DNA of 64,000 nucleotides from Antilocapra americana (GCA_007570785.1 ML664161.1:8626352-8690351), one strand, 5' to 3'. Positions 1-12,551 are shown, numbered from the stretch's first letter. Notes: generated by a model not told the origin, from the sequence alone. Program-made: numbers and translations.

Positions 1-83
1 TCCATCTTAGTTAAGAATGCCTCCCATAGAATTAAAAAAATGATTTACCAGTTTTCTTTATATATGTTCTTTGTTTTCCTTAT

Positions 84-420
84 TAAGCTTATTTCTAATA
101 TTTTTATATTTTAGTTTTTAACTTTTAACAGTTTTATTGGGGTATAACCATATATACCATAAAATATCCCAGTGTAAACATACAACTTAATGCTTTCAAT
201 TAATTTATATCATTGTGCATGCATCACCACAAAATTCAATTTTAGAATATTTCCATCATGCCAAAGTGGTTCCTTATGGCCATTTAGTCAAATCCTTCTC
301 CCGTCTGAGTCCCTAGCAACCACCAATCTGATTTATGACTATAGATTTGCCTTTTCTGAAAATTTCCTATAAATGAAATCATATAATATGTGGTCTTTGG
401 TTTATTTTCTTAGCTTAATG
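84..420 (-). mobile_element. L1M-type LINE 3' region, antisense, decayed
   Basis: The stretch from 'gttttattggggtataacc' to 'aatgaaatcatataatatgtgg' resembles the reverse complement of the 3' untranslated part of old mammalian L1 elements: a 'tttattgagatataattcac'-like start, then a 'catcaccacaaaattcaattttagaa' block. The same signature recurs at 7863-8440 and 16760-17625. There is no useful open frame. Subfamily is not assignable by eye. Confidence 0.7.
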
Positions 421-850
421 TTTTTGAGGTTGTATTTGTTTCCTGGAGTAATAACAAATTACCACAAAATGGGTAGCTTGAACCAACAGAAATTTATTGT
501 CTCACAGTTCTAAGGGCCAGAGTCCAAATTCAAGGCGTTGGCAGAGCTGCATCTCCCGCCCCACAACCCTGCCCACCTCCCACCCCAGGGACTCTAGAGG
601 AGAATCTAGCTGGCTTCTTCCAACTTCTGGTGGTTGTCAGCATTCCTTGGCACTCTTGGCTTATGGCCACATCAGCACAGTCTCTGCCTCAGTACTTGCA
701 TAGCCTTCTTGTGTGTGTGTCTTTGTCTTTTCTTCCTCTGTCTCTCAGATCTTCTGCTGCCCTTTTTATAAGAACAACTGTCATTGAGTTTAGAACCCAC
801 CTGAATAAATCAGGATGATCTCTTCATCTCAAGATTCTTAACTGTGTAAG
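421..850. repeat. Old interspersed repeat, family not named
   Basis: Contains 'aataacaaattaccacaaaatggg', 'aacagaaatttattgtctcacagttct' and 'cttctggtggttgtcagcattccttggc', phrases I recognise from a common eutherian interspersed repeat. I am not certain of its family name, so I leave it unassigned. The short open frames inside are chance frames. Confidence 0.55.
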
Positions 851-1249
851 AATGCTACATGTGTAAAGACACTTTTTGGCTACAGAAACAAAGACAGACC
901 TAGTATCTAAATACACGTTCTTTTAAGGTGAATCAAGCCTTCTTCTGGAAATGGCTGATTTTAAGGCCAAAGCAGGGAAAGTAAGAGAGAAATCCAGAAC
1001 ATCTTGCTGTGACAGAAAGCAAGGTCATGATCACAGAAAGATAGAGATCTACCAAAAGGACTTAGAAATAAGTTTGCAGATGCTCCCACTGGCCAAAATA
1101 TGGGGCAAAAATTGGATCATCAAAATAAATAACAATAGTAAAGTATTGTAACCCATTGAATAACATAGGAATGCTTTAGTCCACAAACAAACAAACAAAT
1201 AAATAAGAGAAAATTTTTTTCTCACGGTAGAATACCACCCAACAAATGT
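851..1249. other. Stretch without gene; (CAAA)n tract
   Basis: AT-rich sequence with no recognisable gene or confident repeat family. A short CAAA/TAAA simple repeat sits at about 1183-1206. Confidence 0.5.
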
Positions 1250-1882
1250 AGAAGAAATTATGATATTAGAATTCTCCATTTTAACCAGCATAGCAATAAA
1301 CAATTTAGGCAAAAGCATTACAGGGAATGAGGGAGTGAAAGTTGGACAGGGGGCAGGATATTTACTAGTGTCAAAGTATCTTCCCATAAAAATACTTATT
1401 AATGACAAAGGGAAAAAGAGAACTCTATTGTGGAGACACCTGGGGAATACTACCTTACTCTAGTGAGTGAACAACCAGGCATGGGGCAAATCAACAAGTG
1501 CCAGTCAAGGGGATACAACATCACACATCATTCTGTGTGGTTCCTGCCCAATATACATAATCTTCATGTTACTGTGAAGACGCATAAGACAAGCCCAAAC
1601 TGGGGGAGTCTACAAAATAACTGGCCTGTGACCTTCTGAAATGTTAAAGTCCTGAGAGTCAAGGAGGGGCTGAGGACCTGTTTCCCAGAGACTAGACAAA
1701 GCTAATTCCAACACACAATCCTTGATGGATCCTTTTCCTATAAAGAACATTATTGGGAGAGATGGCAAAACTCGAAGATGTTGGGAGAGATGGCAAGATG
1801 TTCTGCGTGACGAGTACATGAGAGTTCTTTGTACCATTCTTGTTCTGTTCTATGAGCCTGACATGATTTCCAAAGAAAAAGG
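1250..1882 (+). mobile_element. L1M-type LINE 3' UTR remnant, sense
   Basis: Landmarks resemble the sense 3' untranslated region of old L1M elements: 'acaagcccaaactggggg', 'agtctacaaaataactggcc', 'tataaagaacattattggga', and 'gagttctttgtaccattctt' close to the end. A Bov-tA SINE follows directly. Family assignment is from remembered consensus features, not a search. Confidence 0.55.
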
Positions 1883-2100
1883 TAGCTTCCCCAGTGGCTT
1901 AGTGGTAAAGAATCCAACCACAGTGCAGGAAACATGGGAAACAGGTTCAATTCCTGGGTCGCAAAGATCACCTGGAGGAAGGCATGGCAACCCATTCCAG
2001 TATTCTTGTCTGGGAAATCCTATGGACAGAGGAGCCTGGAGGGCTACAGTTCATAAGGTTGCAAAGAGTTGGATATGATTGAATGACTGAGCACACACAC
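1883..2100 (+). mobile_element. Bov-tA SINE, sense
   Basis: A ruminant tRNA-headed SINE. The head 'gcttccccagtggcttagtg' carries the B-box-like 'ggttcaattcc'. The BovB-derived body follows with 'ggcaacccattccagtattc' and 'cctatggacagaggagcctgg', ending in 'gcaaagagttggatatga' and a short CA tail. It sits at the end of the L1M remnant. Confidence 0.93.
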
Positions 2101-2149
2101 ACAAATGAAAAAGAATAAAATTGTGTTGTTAGAGTTCCTGAGAGCCTAC

Positions 2150-4560
2150 TATTGGAATAAATCCTATCTGATCACATGGATTATTATTTGACACTCTTTT
2201 TATTGGGTTTTAGTATTAAAATTCTCCTGGCTTCATCAGATGAATTGGGGTACCTCATAGTTTTTTCTAAGATCTTTCAATTACTTACATTATTTTGCTA
2301 GAATTTAGATATGAAGACATTTGATCCTGTTGCATTTGTAAGTGCTAGATCTTAAATCACTTAAAAAAAAAAACTCTTGTATAGTGGTTTATTCAAGTTT
2401 CCTCTCTTTACTTGGATTGTTACACATATTGTTTGCTAGCAAATCATGTAGGTTTCAAATTTCAAATTTATTATAGAGTTGCACATAATGTTTTCTTTTA
2501 TTTCTTTTGTTCTCGTTGGTATTTGTCTTTATATATTCTTTCTCATTCACAATCTTGTATGTTTTTTGCTCTCCTTGTTTTCCTTAATTTTAAATTAAGG
2601 TTGCTTCTCCTTTTGCATGTTATTCAAATGAAGTAATTTTTGAGCTTTTCATTTTTATACTATTTTTGCTGTCTATTTCTTTAATTTCATGTTTTCTTTC
2701 CCTTAATCCCCCCTTCCTAGTTTGTTTTTTGTTCTGCTAATTTTTGTAAGTGATTATAAAGCTTCTATATTTTAACATCTTTATTCCTTAATAATAAAGA
2801 ATATAAGGTTATAATTTGTTTCCATACCATAAACTTTAGTAGCAAATGTTATTTTCATTGATTTCTAGGTACTTTTAATTTTGCCATTGCTTTTTAAACA
2901 GTTTTTAACATTTCTTTAAATTCAGAGAATATATAGATATATACTTCTGAATTCCAATGTAGTTGAAGTTTCTGTATCTTTTTTACTTATTTTTTAATTT
3001 ATTGGATTATGATCAGAAAAGCATAATGAGGACTTCTTTAATGAAAAACACATAAGTAATTTTTAGAAGTCTTCCATGGAATATTAAAAATGGAATTTTT
3101 TTGAGGAACAAGGTCTCTCTGATTTTATGTACAATTGGTTCTTACTATTCCTAGTAGTTATATCATATAAAGATACTTTGAAGACTGAACCTTTGCTCCT
3201 GGGGGAGATAGAGGGTTAGATTCCTGTGAACCTCTGGTTACAACATTTTGTCAACCAGTCAATACATAACCTTCCTCTATGTGTGTTTCTGTTTAAAGAC
3301 ACTTATTGAATATATACTGGTGATTCATTAACATTGAATCCACAGTCAGCATCACAGTAACTCTTGCCTAGATGAAGTTCATCTACCTCCATGAGGCACA
3401 TCACAGCCTTCTTGCATGTAGGAACCTAAATGGCACTTCAGTGCTTGGGGGACCATTTTAAACAGTGAGATCACCAACAAAAAACCAACAAATGCCCAAA
3501 TTCTGATACTAAATGGACTGAGGAAAGGACATGTCTGTAGTAAAGAACTGAAATGTAAGAAGGTAGTTTCACTTTATTTGACCTCTGATTTTCCCCCACT
3601 CTGAATGTGTCTATGAGTGAGAGAAAAGTTGAAAGTATTGATTTGGGGGTTATGAATACATTTTGGCAAGGCAAATTCACAAATACCTAATCTACAAATA
3701 ATGAGGATGACTGTATCACAAATTTTGTGATTGTATTATTTTTATTTCTGGTCTTCCCACGTGCCACAGTGGTAAAGAATCCATTTGGCAAAATGCGGAA
3801 GGTACAAGAGACATGGGTTTGATCCCTGGGTCAGGAAGATCCCCTGGAATAGGAAATGGCAACCTGCTCCAGTATTTTTGCCTGGAAAATTCCACGGACA
3901 GAGATGTCTGGTGAGCCACAGTCCTTGGGGTGGCAAACGGTCGCTCAAGATGAAGCACATGCACACACCCCAAGTATCACAAGCTTTGTGAGTGTGTAAA
4001 TTCCTCTGTGTCTTTTTCTGTCTTTCTACCTATATTTATTTGACTATCAGGACTGGCCAGATATAATATTCAAGTCCTTTACTATAATATTTTATTTAAA
4101 TGTGTTTATAATAATTTAAAAAATTTGGTCAGCTTCTATGTTGTTTCATGTATAAAACAAGAAATTATTTTCTTCATAAGTTATGCTTTTTATTATTATA
4201 TAATATCCCTCTTTTTTCTGTTAAGAGATTTTAAACTTAAATTACATGTTCCATGGTGCTAATGACACCATGCCTGCTTTAAGACTTTGCTCTCTGTTTA
4301 CATTTGATTGTTACTTGTCCTTATCCAGCTTTCATGTAAAATCAGATGGATATTTCTCTATTACTTCATGAAAAGAAGATGCCAACTTTCCCCCAACTTT
4401 TACACTGTCACTCCCCACCCATGATATTCAGCTTGAAAAAGACTTCAACTGAAATTTCTTCCTTACTCTCCTCCCAAGAGATGATGACTTTGGAATATTT
4501 TTTGCTCCCTTCTTTCTCATGCCCCTCCTCACCACAATTCTTCAGTTCTCCTGAGGTCAT
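2150..4560 (-). mobile_element. Old L1 ORF2 region, antisense, heavily decayed
   Basis: Many pieces match the reverse complement of mammalian L1 ORF2 in collinear order: 'tattgggttttagtattaaa', 'ctcctggcttcatcagatga', the 'tctttcaattacttacat' block, 'ttgatttctaggtacttt', 'ttggattatgatcagaaaag', then after a SINE an endonuclease-like part near 4040-4220. Read on the minus strand this runs from endonuclease (right) to reverse transcriptase (left), now full of stops. It may continue as ORF1 or 5' sequence to about 5560, but that part is too diverged to call. Confidence 0.6.
3749..3970 (+). mobile_element. Bov-tA SINE, sense, inside antisense L1
   Basis: Diagnostic blocks are 'cagtggtaaagaatcca', 'gggtttgatccctgggtcag', 'gaagatcccctggaatagga' and 'ggcaacctgctccagtattt', with a diverged tail and a short CA run. 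It interrupts the old antisense L1. Confidence 0.9.
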
Positions 4561-6443
4561 TTAGTTCTTTAAATTCCAGATTATTATTAAATTTCCCTTT
4601 TTAGTACACTTCTCTATTTCTAGGCTCTTTATTTATAATAGTTATACATACTCAGTCCATCATGGCCAACCTACTTTTAATTAAATATCACAAGTTTGTT
4701 GCTCACCATGGCTTTCTCTTCTCTTCAAGTCTGTTTTGTTCCTTGGTTTGTTTTTTAAAAAGTTTTTTCTAGTATTTTTACCAGATGAGTAATGAGATGT
4801 GTGACTTTTCTGAATCCTTATTTCTCTGCAAACACTTTTCTTGTACCCTAAGAGATGAAAAATATTTTTAAGTTGAAAATATATTCCATTGTCTTCTAGC
4901 TTCCTAGTGTTGCAAAAGAGAATTTCATGACAGCCTAAATTTTTCCTTTATAAACAAAAGTTTCTACACAGAAAGAATAAGATTTTTCTCTTTATCTTTG
5001 GAGTTCAAAATTTTTACCAGGATATGCCTACTCATGAATATATATATATACATTAAAAGAAAAAATATATACATAGATAGATATGTATGTGTATCTATAG
5101 CTATCTATATATATGATGACAAAGATGGATGTAGACATAAACATAGATATAATCTTTTCTCATCATTCTTCCCTGAAACTTGGTATCCTTTCTTCAATCC
5201 AGGAAAATATCTTTTGTTTGTATGCTTCATTTTGTTTTATTTAAATATATCCTCTCCTTCCTGTGTATCATCTTCTCTTTCTGGAACTCCAAATAGTTTC
5301 ATGTCAATGTCCTTAAACCTCTCTTCAGTCTCTGTATTCATGATTTACATTTTTTTCCTCTGAGCTTTGTAATATTCTTGCATCCAATTTCCAGGCTACT
5401 GGTTGAATTTCAGTAGTAACTATTTTCTTCAGTAGTCAATTTTATGTTTAAAAATCATGTTTTTGTTATTGTTTTAAATCAAGGAAGTCTATTCTGGGTA
5501 GTCCTTGTTCCTCCTTAGGTAGTTCTATTATTCTGTCCGTCCAAATTTAAGTTATGTTCTCTGCCCTCCAGCAATTGTAACTCATAGTTAGCCTGTTCTG
5601 AATGGTCAGCTTGTTCTCTCTGGCTGCTTGGTCTTGAGTGATCTGCCCATCAGAGCTCCACTTCAGCTGCTGGAGTATGTCAAGCAGTGACAGTTCCGTG
5701 AATGGTGGCCTGCCCGGAAGTCTCTACCCCTGAGTATGCACGTGTGACATCAGACAAGCTGTCAGTGCCTTTAAAGGCAGCAAGGGGAAGGCTGTCTGCA
5801 CCCTATCTTCTCATGCTGTCTCAGGAGAGAGATGATTTGGGCTGCTCTAGCTGCACCTGAGGGCCAGGAAGAACATGTACACTTCCTCGGTTGAGGATAA
5901 TCTCTTATGCCTAATTTACCCTGTTTATTCTTTTGTGTATTTTCTTTTCTGCAACTTTATTTGTATGTTTTCAAAAAAGCAATTTAATCTGAAATGCCAC
6001 TGCCCTTTGCTTTCTGCTTCTAAGCTCTCAATTTCCTTAAGGTAAGAAGAGACTGTACCAGAACTACCTCCCCTGCTACCAGTTTACATTTAGAGAAACT
6101 AAGGAGAGGAAGAAAATTTCCTGGGGAAGGAGGAGGTTCTATATGACATGAAAAATTACCACCTAATTTGAGAAATGTCAAATTTATTGTGCATGAAGGC
6201 TCAGGAATATATTAGTTTAACATGTACGTGAAAGAAAGATGAGGTACAGAATTTGAAAGGAGAGCCCAGAATGCACCTATAGTTCATGTAAGGCCTTGTT
6301 TCTAGCGGAAAACATGTGAAAATGATTATTGCCATGTTTATAAGTCTCTAATAATGAATTAACATTTTAAATTGGCTTTTGAAAAAAGTGAAGCACAGAT
6401 AGCTTTTGTTTTGCTAGACTGTGATCCTACCTACAACTCTGTT
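4561..6443. other. AT-rich stretch without gene, with TA/TATC microsatellite
   Basis: No gene seen. From 4561 to about 5560 the T-rich sequence may be further decayed antisense L1 or HAL1-like DNA. A TA/TAGA/TATC low-complexity block lies at about 5036-5117. From 5560 to 6443 the base composition is more balanced and I recognise no repeat. The 121-residue frame at 4998-5363 runs through the microsatellite and is not coding. Confidence 0.5.
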
Positions 6444-6459
6444 AGAAATATCAACTTCT
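6444..6459 (+). repeat. Target-site duplication, left copy (L1)
   Basis: The 16-bp 'agaaatatcaacttct' recurs at 7791-7806 as 'agaaatatcagcttct' (15 of 16 identical), directly after the poly-A tail of the second L1 3' end. The pair defines the outer limits of one L1-mediated insertion. Confidence 0.85.
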
Positions 6460-7790
6460 TTTATTTCCAATATTCTGGGAGGTGGGTCATGGAGGATCCT
6501 GCTTTGGTTTATGACAGAGAGTGTTTTGCCTATGTTATCCTCTAGGAGTTTTATAGTTTCTGGTCTTATGCTTAGATCTTTGATCCATTTTGAGTTTATC
6601 TTTGTGTATGGTGTTAGAAAGTGNNNNNNNNNNNNNNNNNNNNNNNNNNNNNNNNNNNNNNNNNNNNNNNNNNNNNNNNNNNNNNNNNNNNNNNNNNNNN
6701 NNNNNNNNNNNNNNNNNNNNNNNNNNNNNNNNNNNNNNNNNNNNNNNNNNNNNNNNNNNNNNNNNNNNNNNNNNNNNNNNNNNNNNNNNNNNNNNNNNNN
6801 NNNNNNNNNNNNNNNNNNNNNNNNNNNNNNNNNNNNNNNNNNNNNNNNNNNNNNNNNNNNNNNNNNNNNNNNNNNNNNNNNNNNNNNNNNNNNNNNNNNN
6901 NNNNNNNNNNNNNNNNNNNNNNNNNNNNNNNNNNNNNNNNNNNNNNNNNNNNNNNNNNNNNNNNNNNNNNNNNNNNNNNNNNNNNNNNNNNNNNNNNNNN
7001 NNNNNNNNNNNNNNNNNNNNNNNTACTAACGCATATATATGGAATTTAGAAAGATGGTAATGAGAACCTTACATGTGAGACAGCAAAAGGAACACAGATG
7101 TATAGAACAGACACGTGGATTTTGTGGAAGAGGGCAAGGGTGGGATGATATGGGAGAAAGACATTGAAACATGTTAATTACCATATGTGAAATCAATCGC
7201 CAGCCCAGGGTTGATGCTCGGGGCTGGTGCACCGGGATGTCCCAGGGGGAGGGAGTTGGGAGGGGGGAGGGAGGGGGGTTCTGGAGGGGAGGCATGTGTA
7301 GACCCATGGCGGTTTCATGTTACTGTATGGCAAAACCAACACAATAAAGAAAAAAAAAATTCATTTGAATCAGTTCTACTCAGGTGGACGGAACTGGAGC
7401 CCATTATCCAGAGTGAAGTAAGCCAGAAGGAAAAACAACAATACAGTATATTAACGCATATATATGGAATTTAGAAAGACTGTAACGAGAACCCAGCATG
7501 CGAGACAGCAAAAGGAACGCAGATGTATAGAACAGACTCGTGGACTCTGTGGATGAGGGCAAGGGTGGGATGATATGGGAGAATGGCATTGAAACATGTT
7601 AACTATCATATGTGTAATCAATTGCCAGCCCAAGATTGATGCTCGGGGCTGGTGCATCGAGATTTCCTGGGGGGAGGGAGGAGGGAGGGAGGTTCTGGAG
7701 GGGGAGCATATGTAAACCCATGACGATATCATGTCATTGTATGGCAAAACTAATAAAAAAAATAATAATAAAATATAATTAAAAAAAAAA
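6460..7790 (+). mobile_element. Ruminant L1 insertion with 5' inversion and doubled 3' end
   Basis: The left part (6460-6623) is reverse-complement L1 ORF2, with landmarks 'tttgcctatgttatcctctaggag' and 'gatccattttgagtttatc'. After a 400-base gap the sequence is sense L1: 'acgcatatatatggaattta', 'gagacagcaaaaggaac', 'ttgatgctcggggctggtgc', a G-rich 3' UTR and a poly-A tail ending near 7358. A second sense L1 3' end then starts at 'catttgaatcagttctactc' and repeats the same series to a second A-rich tail at 7790. Inversion of the 5' part is typical of twin priming. The doubled 3' end means a second event or a local duplication. No coding capacity remains. Confidence 0.88.
6624..7023. other. 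Assembly gap (400 N)
   Basis: Exactly 400 undetermined bases inside the L1 insertion. They hide the junction between the inverted and sense L1 parts. Open frames crossing it are meaningless. Confidence 1.
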
Positions 7791-7806
7791 AGAAATATCA
7801 GCTTCT
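7791..7806 (+). repeat. Target-site duplication, right copy (L1)
   Basis: Right partner of the 16-bp duplication at 6444-6459, one mismatch (a/g at the 11th base). Confidence 0.85.
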
Positions 7807-7862
7807 GTAGCCTCCAAGAAGTACGAGGCCTTTATAGAAAACATGTATTATTTTTCTATTTT

Positions 7863-8440
7863 TAACTTTACCTTTTTATTGAGGTAAAATTCACACATTA
7901 TAAAATTAATCATTTTCAAATGAACAATTCAGTGGTATTTGCATTGAAGTACCTTCCCCATGTTGCGTAAGTACCTCCATCTAGTTCCAAAACATTTTCA
8001 TCACCAAAAAATAAAACACTGTATCCACTAAGAAGTTATTGTTCACTCTCTTCTTTCCTCAGCCACTGGCAACCAGCAACCCACTTTCTGTGTCTATAGA
8101 TTAACCTACTCTGGATACTTCATATGAATGGAATGATACAATATGTGACTTTTGTGTCTGCTTTCTTTCACTTAGCATATTTTCCAGATTCTTCCATGTT
8201 GTAACATGTATCATGTTATTCCTTCTTATGGCTAAAATTTTCCTATTGTATGCTATAGCACACTTTGTTTATCTGTTCATCCATTACTGAACATTTGGAT
8301 AGTTTCTACCTTTGAGCTATTGAAAACAGTGCTGCTATGAAATTTTGTGTGTAAGTACGTATTTCTGTACGTGTATTCAGTATTTTTGGGTATCTAGAAG
8401 TGACTTGCTGGATCATATGGTAATTCGATATTTGACTTTT
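7863..8440 (-). mobile_element. L1M-type LINE 3' UTR, antisense
   Basis: 'tttttattgaggtaaaattc', 'aacattttcatcaccaaaaa', 'cagccactggcaaccagcaa', 'gactttctttcacttagca'-like and 'tgactttttgaagaattct' occur in the order of the reverse complement of an L1M 3' UTR. It is the better preserved relative of the copy at 84-420. Confidence 0.8.
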
Positions 8441-10599
8441 TGAAGAATTCTATTTGGCTTTAACTTGCTTAATTAGCATGTGGCACTTAACCTCTATTTA
8501 TTTCCATTAGATCTATGAATTAACAGTCCTGTGGGATTATTAGGAAACTAAATTATTATATTCCTCACTGCAGTCTGGCTCACAGTGTATTTTCTCCTTT
8601 CACACTCTCCCTAAAACTGTCTAATAAAGAAGTAAAGATCCTAAGAAACCTTGATGTTCCAAAGTATATATTAGAAGTCAGATCTTCTGATACAGAGCTG
8701 AGAAACTTGTTAATAATCAACAAAAGATTGACAAACACTTGAGCTACAAATTCTTGCATTGTATTAATTACCTAAGAATTCCAAGGTTAGGAGGAGTATA
8801 GAGAAGCAAACAGAACAAGGAAACATACACAATTTACATAAAATGTTAAAATTTAATCCTTGAAGTCTAGGTAGTACCTGTTAATCTTAAATCCACACTC
8901 TGAAATCAAAACATAAGCAGATGAACACTTCAGAGCATAATTTTTAAGGCAAATACCCTTTTAAAATCTTTTTAACCCTTTTTGAGTGAGTGTTTTTAAG
9001 GACACACACATGCATATATTAATATATACACAGTCTCTGGCTGTTTTTCTTTTTAAGAGAGAGCCAGCAGTCATAGACAATTTATTTTGGAAACCTAACT
9101 TAGAATTTTATTTCAATTTTTCCCTCTTCCTCTCCTGTCTCTCCCTCTCTTTCCCTCTCTCTTTTTCTGATTGTTTTGAATGACAAAGAAGAAGACAAAT
9201 TGAGAATTATAAAGAGTGCTTCAGGGAAAACTCAGGGGATATAACCACCTAATTATGAATTTCCTGAATGTGCAATTTGACCAGCAGCAACTGGACGTGA
9301 TTAGTACAGTGGGCCTCCCCTCCAGCTGTTCTACAAAAACAAATCAGTGAAGGATTTCCAAGGCACATTTTCCTTTGGACCTGTTTTAAGTTTTAACAAA
9401 GTGAACAGTGTGGTGTTGCTCTTTGTTTTTTAAATAGGTGACATATTGTCTGAAAAGAAGCAAGTTTCCTACAATGAAAAGAGCTAGCCTATGGAGCATA
9501 TACTTCTGCTTGAGGCAAATGTGTTTAAAGCCATAAGAAAACAAAAACTGCAAATCTGTCTCCTTATATGTGGAACCAAAGCTGGAAATGTGTGCTCTAG
9601 AGGCAACTGTAAAATCATATTTCAATCTGGCATATGGGCCAGTGATTGTGTTGTGTGAGTAACGCATACATGTAATCCATGTGGTAAGCTTCGTGGACTG
9701 AGAAAAAGTCAGTGTTATTCACTGAGGCTTGGCAAGCAGGAACCATTTATTTCGAAAAATTTACATGGGCTGAAACAATGTGAAAAATGTACTGTCCATT
9801 TTGTCAGCTTGTGAACATAGCAAAAACCACAGCACTCCCTTCAGCACAAAGACAAGGGAAAAAAATTCCTTTTTTGCTGTTTTACACTTACAGAAGAATG
9901 ATGGCTTTTGTACAACAAGGGAATTAATGCTGAATGCATACTATCTTTCACAAGTCAAGTCCAAATGAACCAGAGATCCAAAACAAACAATACAATACAC
10001 TAAGCAGAGAGCCAAAAACTTCATTTATTTTATTGTGTGATGTACAGATCAGTTTTTAATTGCGTTTAGTTATGGATTCTTAAGTTTTAAAGCAATTATA
10101 AAATATCTTCACTAAGTTCATAGTAGCATAAATGCTCCAGAGAGGAAAAAAAAAAGAAGATAAATGGACTTGGAAGACCCCCACTAATCTTTGTCAATGA
10201 CAAGATATCATTTAGGCATTAATTTTTTTGATTCAAAGGCATTAAAAAGTATTCTTTAGGCCATACAGGGCCCTCAGAAGTACCCTACAGCAGGCAGGGA
10301 AAGAGGACCCTGGGTAACTGGTGGGTGAAGCTGGGAATGGAGGTGGGTAATATTGAAAATGGTGCTACCTTTTTGATTTTAGTTTCTAAAAGTTTCACAA
10401 ACTGCCTTCTGATGTTTCAGTCTCAACTTTCACATTGCTTCCTCTAAAGTTTTTCCCTCAGCCTTATCTCCTACATTGATTAAATGGCTTTAAATTTTTT
10501 GAGAGGGGAATTTCCACCTATAAAGGATTAACTGCTAACAGGAATTGCCTCCCCACCATAAACAATTTGAAAATCAGGCAAAATATATGAAATAACAGT
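8441..10599. other. Stretch without gene; pyrimidine tract
   Basis: No gene and no confidently named repeat. A CT-rich low-complexity tract lies at about 9115-9168. Frames of 60-93 codons (for example 9386-9667 minus and 9780-9968 plus) lack any family signature or exon-like boundaries. Confidence 0.5.
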
Positions 10600-11189
10600 T
10601 TTCAGACAGTAGACATCTGGCAGTGTAGAACTGGATTCCTGAAAGAATCCCTATGATTATCCCAGATTACTGCCTTGAGAAAGGCACAGTACAGGGAAAA
10701 GGAATCTAGTATCTTGCTGAGTCGAAGAAACAGATCAGTCTGAGGTGGCCTGGCAGCTATAATCTTAAGAGCAGAGTTCAAAAGAGAGAGAGAGCTAAGC
10801 AGAGAAAGAGCCACAGAAACCTGCATAGGAGTCTCCTCGAGTTCTTGCTAGATATCAATCTGCATGCACATGGGTGAAACCTCTTCTTATTGGGCATGGA
10901 CATGGAGGAAAGAATAATTACTGAGAAGCTGTAAGGTGAACAATCCCCAGAAATCACATACGACCATAAATGTTTGAATTTATGAATTTCTTCCATCCGG
11001 ATTGGAGAAATCTGGTTGAATACTCAGCCATTTAATAGAGATCTAAGAAGAGTTCCGCCTTAGAAGTGAGGCTAAATTAGCTTTAGGATTGAAGGTATTC
11101 TGGAGGCTCTCTAAAAAAGCTTGATAAAACCCAATCTCCAAGTAACCTTGCTGCCTACCAGAAGAAGCCTAACATTATTTAAAGGAATA

Positions 11190-11388
11190 CAAGAACTCAC
11201 CTGCAAGTGCTGGAGACAGAAGAGACGAGAGTTTGAACCCTGGATTGAGAAGATCCCCTAGAGGAGGACAAGGCAACTCACTCCAGCATTCTTGCCTGGA
11301 GAATCCCATGGACAAAAGAGCCTGGCGGGCTACAGTCCATAAGGTTGCGAAGAGTTGGACACAACTGAAGCGACTTGGCACTCACAAT
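11190..11388 (+). mobile_element. Bov-tA SINE, sense
   Basis: 'gagtttgaaccctggattga', 'gaagatcccctagaggagga', 'ctccagcattcttgcctgga' and 'gaagagttggacacaactga' mark a Bov-tA element inserted into the ORF1-like part of the old L1. The head is somewhat eroded. Confidence 0.93.
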
Positions 11389-11905
11389 AAAATCTAGCAC
11401 CAAATAATGTAGAACTCATAATCTTCTTTATCTAATTAAAATACCAGCAGACATACAAAACAATAGGAAACATAACCTATTTTAACCATAAAATAGTGAC
11501 ACATAACCAGGTGAACAAATAATAAGTTGAAACAAATTCTGAAATAACAGATAGATAATGGAATTAGCAGATATACATGGTAAAATAGCTACTATAAACA
11601 TGTACTCACAAATTATTAATCACCACAAATATATGAGACAACAGAAATATAGGAAATAAAAAAGATACAAATATGACATTTTAAATAAAATTTATAATGA
11701 AAAACAGAGTCCTGATGAAGCGGGAAAAAGGGAAGAAAGAACAATGAAACAAATAGCACACCAATAGGAAAATGGTAGATTAAACTCAACTATTTAAATA
11801 ATTACATTAAAGATAAATGGTGCAAACATTCCAAATAAAAAGCAGAGATCGTGGGACAGAATAGAAATGCAAAACCCTACTGATATTTTAAAATGTGATA
11901 TATTG

Positions 11906-12028
11906 GAATCCCTTCATGGTCCAATGGTTAGGACTCATTGCTCTCACTGCCAGGGGTCTAGATTTGATCCCTGGTGAGGGAACCGAGGTCCCACAAGCTG
12001 TGCCACAAGACCACACACACACATATAC
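11906..12028 (+). mobile_element. CHR-1-type SINE, sense
   Basis: The head 'tccaatggttaggactcatt' with the B-box-like 'gatttgatccctggtgaggg' and 'gaaccgaggtcccacaagct' matches the tRNA-derived CHR SINE of cetartiodactyls, ending in a CA-rich tail. Possible imperfect target duplication: 'aaaatgtgatata' before and 'aaaatatgttata' after. Confidence 0.85.
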
Positions 12029-12054
12029 AAAATATGTTATAAGTATACCATGGC

Positions 12055-12551
12055 TATTATTAAAAAGCAAAGACATCACTTTGGCAGCAAAAGTCCATAT
12101 AGTCAAAGCTATGATCTTTCCAGTAGTCATGCATGGATGTGAGAGCCAGACCATAAAGAAGACTGAGCGCCGAAGAACTGATGCTTTCAAACTGCAGTGT
12201 TGGAGAAGATTCTAGAGAGTTCCTTAGACAGCAAGGAGATCAAACCAGTCAATCTTAAAAGGAAACCAATCCTGAATATACTCATTGGAAGACTGACGCT
12301 GAAGCTGAAGCTCCAATACTTCGGCCACCTGATGCAAATAGACAACTCACTGGAAAAGACCTTGATGCTGGGACAAATTGAGGGCAGGAGGAGAAGGAGA
12401 TGACAGAATGAGATGGTTGGATGGCATCACTGACTCAATGGACATGAACCTGGGAAAACTCCAGAAGATGATGAGGAACAAGAAAGCCTGGCATGCTGCA
12501 GTCCATGGGGTTGCAAAGAGTCAAACATGACTTGGTGACTGAACAACAACA
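12055..12551 (+). mobile_element. BovB LINE 3' end, sense, 5' truncated
   Basis: Codes a decayed end of BovB ORF2, then the 3' UTR. Landmarks: 'aaaaagcaaagacatcactt', 'agtagtcatgcatggatgtg', 'ctccaatacttcggccacct', 'tggatggcatcactgactca' and the 3' end 'gtgactgaacaacaac'. A near duplication of 'accatgg' plus 'tatta' lies on both sides (about 12047-12060 and 12554-12567), consistent with the target site. About 500 bp is retained. The frames at 11895-12215 and 12197-12403 are parts of it. Confidence 0.9.

Noticed and set aside
5036..5117. TA/TATC-rich tract as an origin or regulatory element
   Set aside because: Best explained as a degenerate microsatellite in AT-rich DNA.
6421..7060. Frames of 142-202 codons over 6421-7060
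   Set aside because: They consist almost entirely of the 400-N gap.
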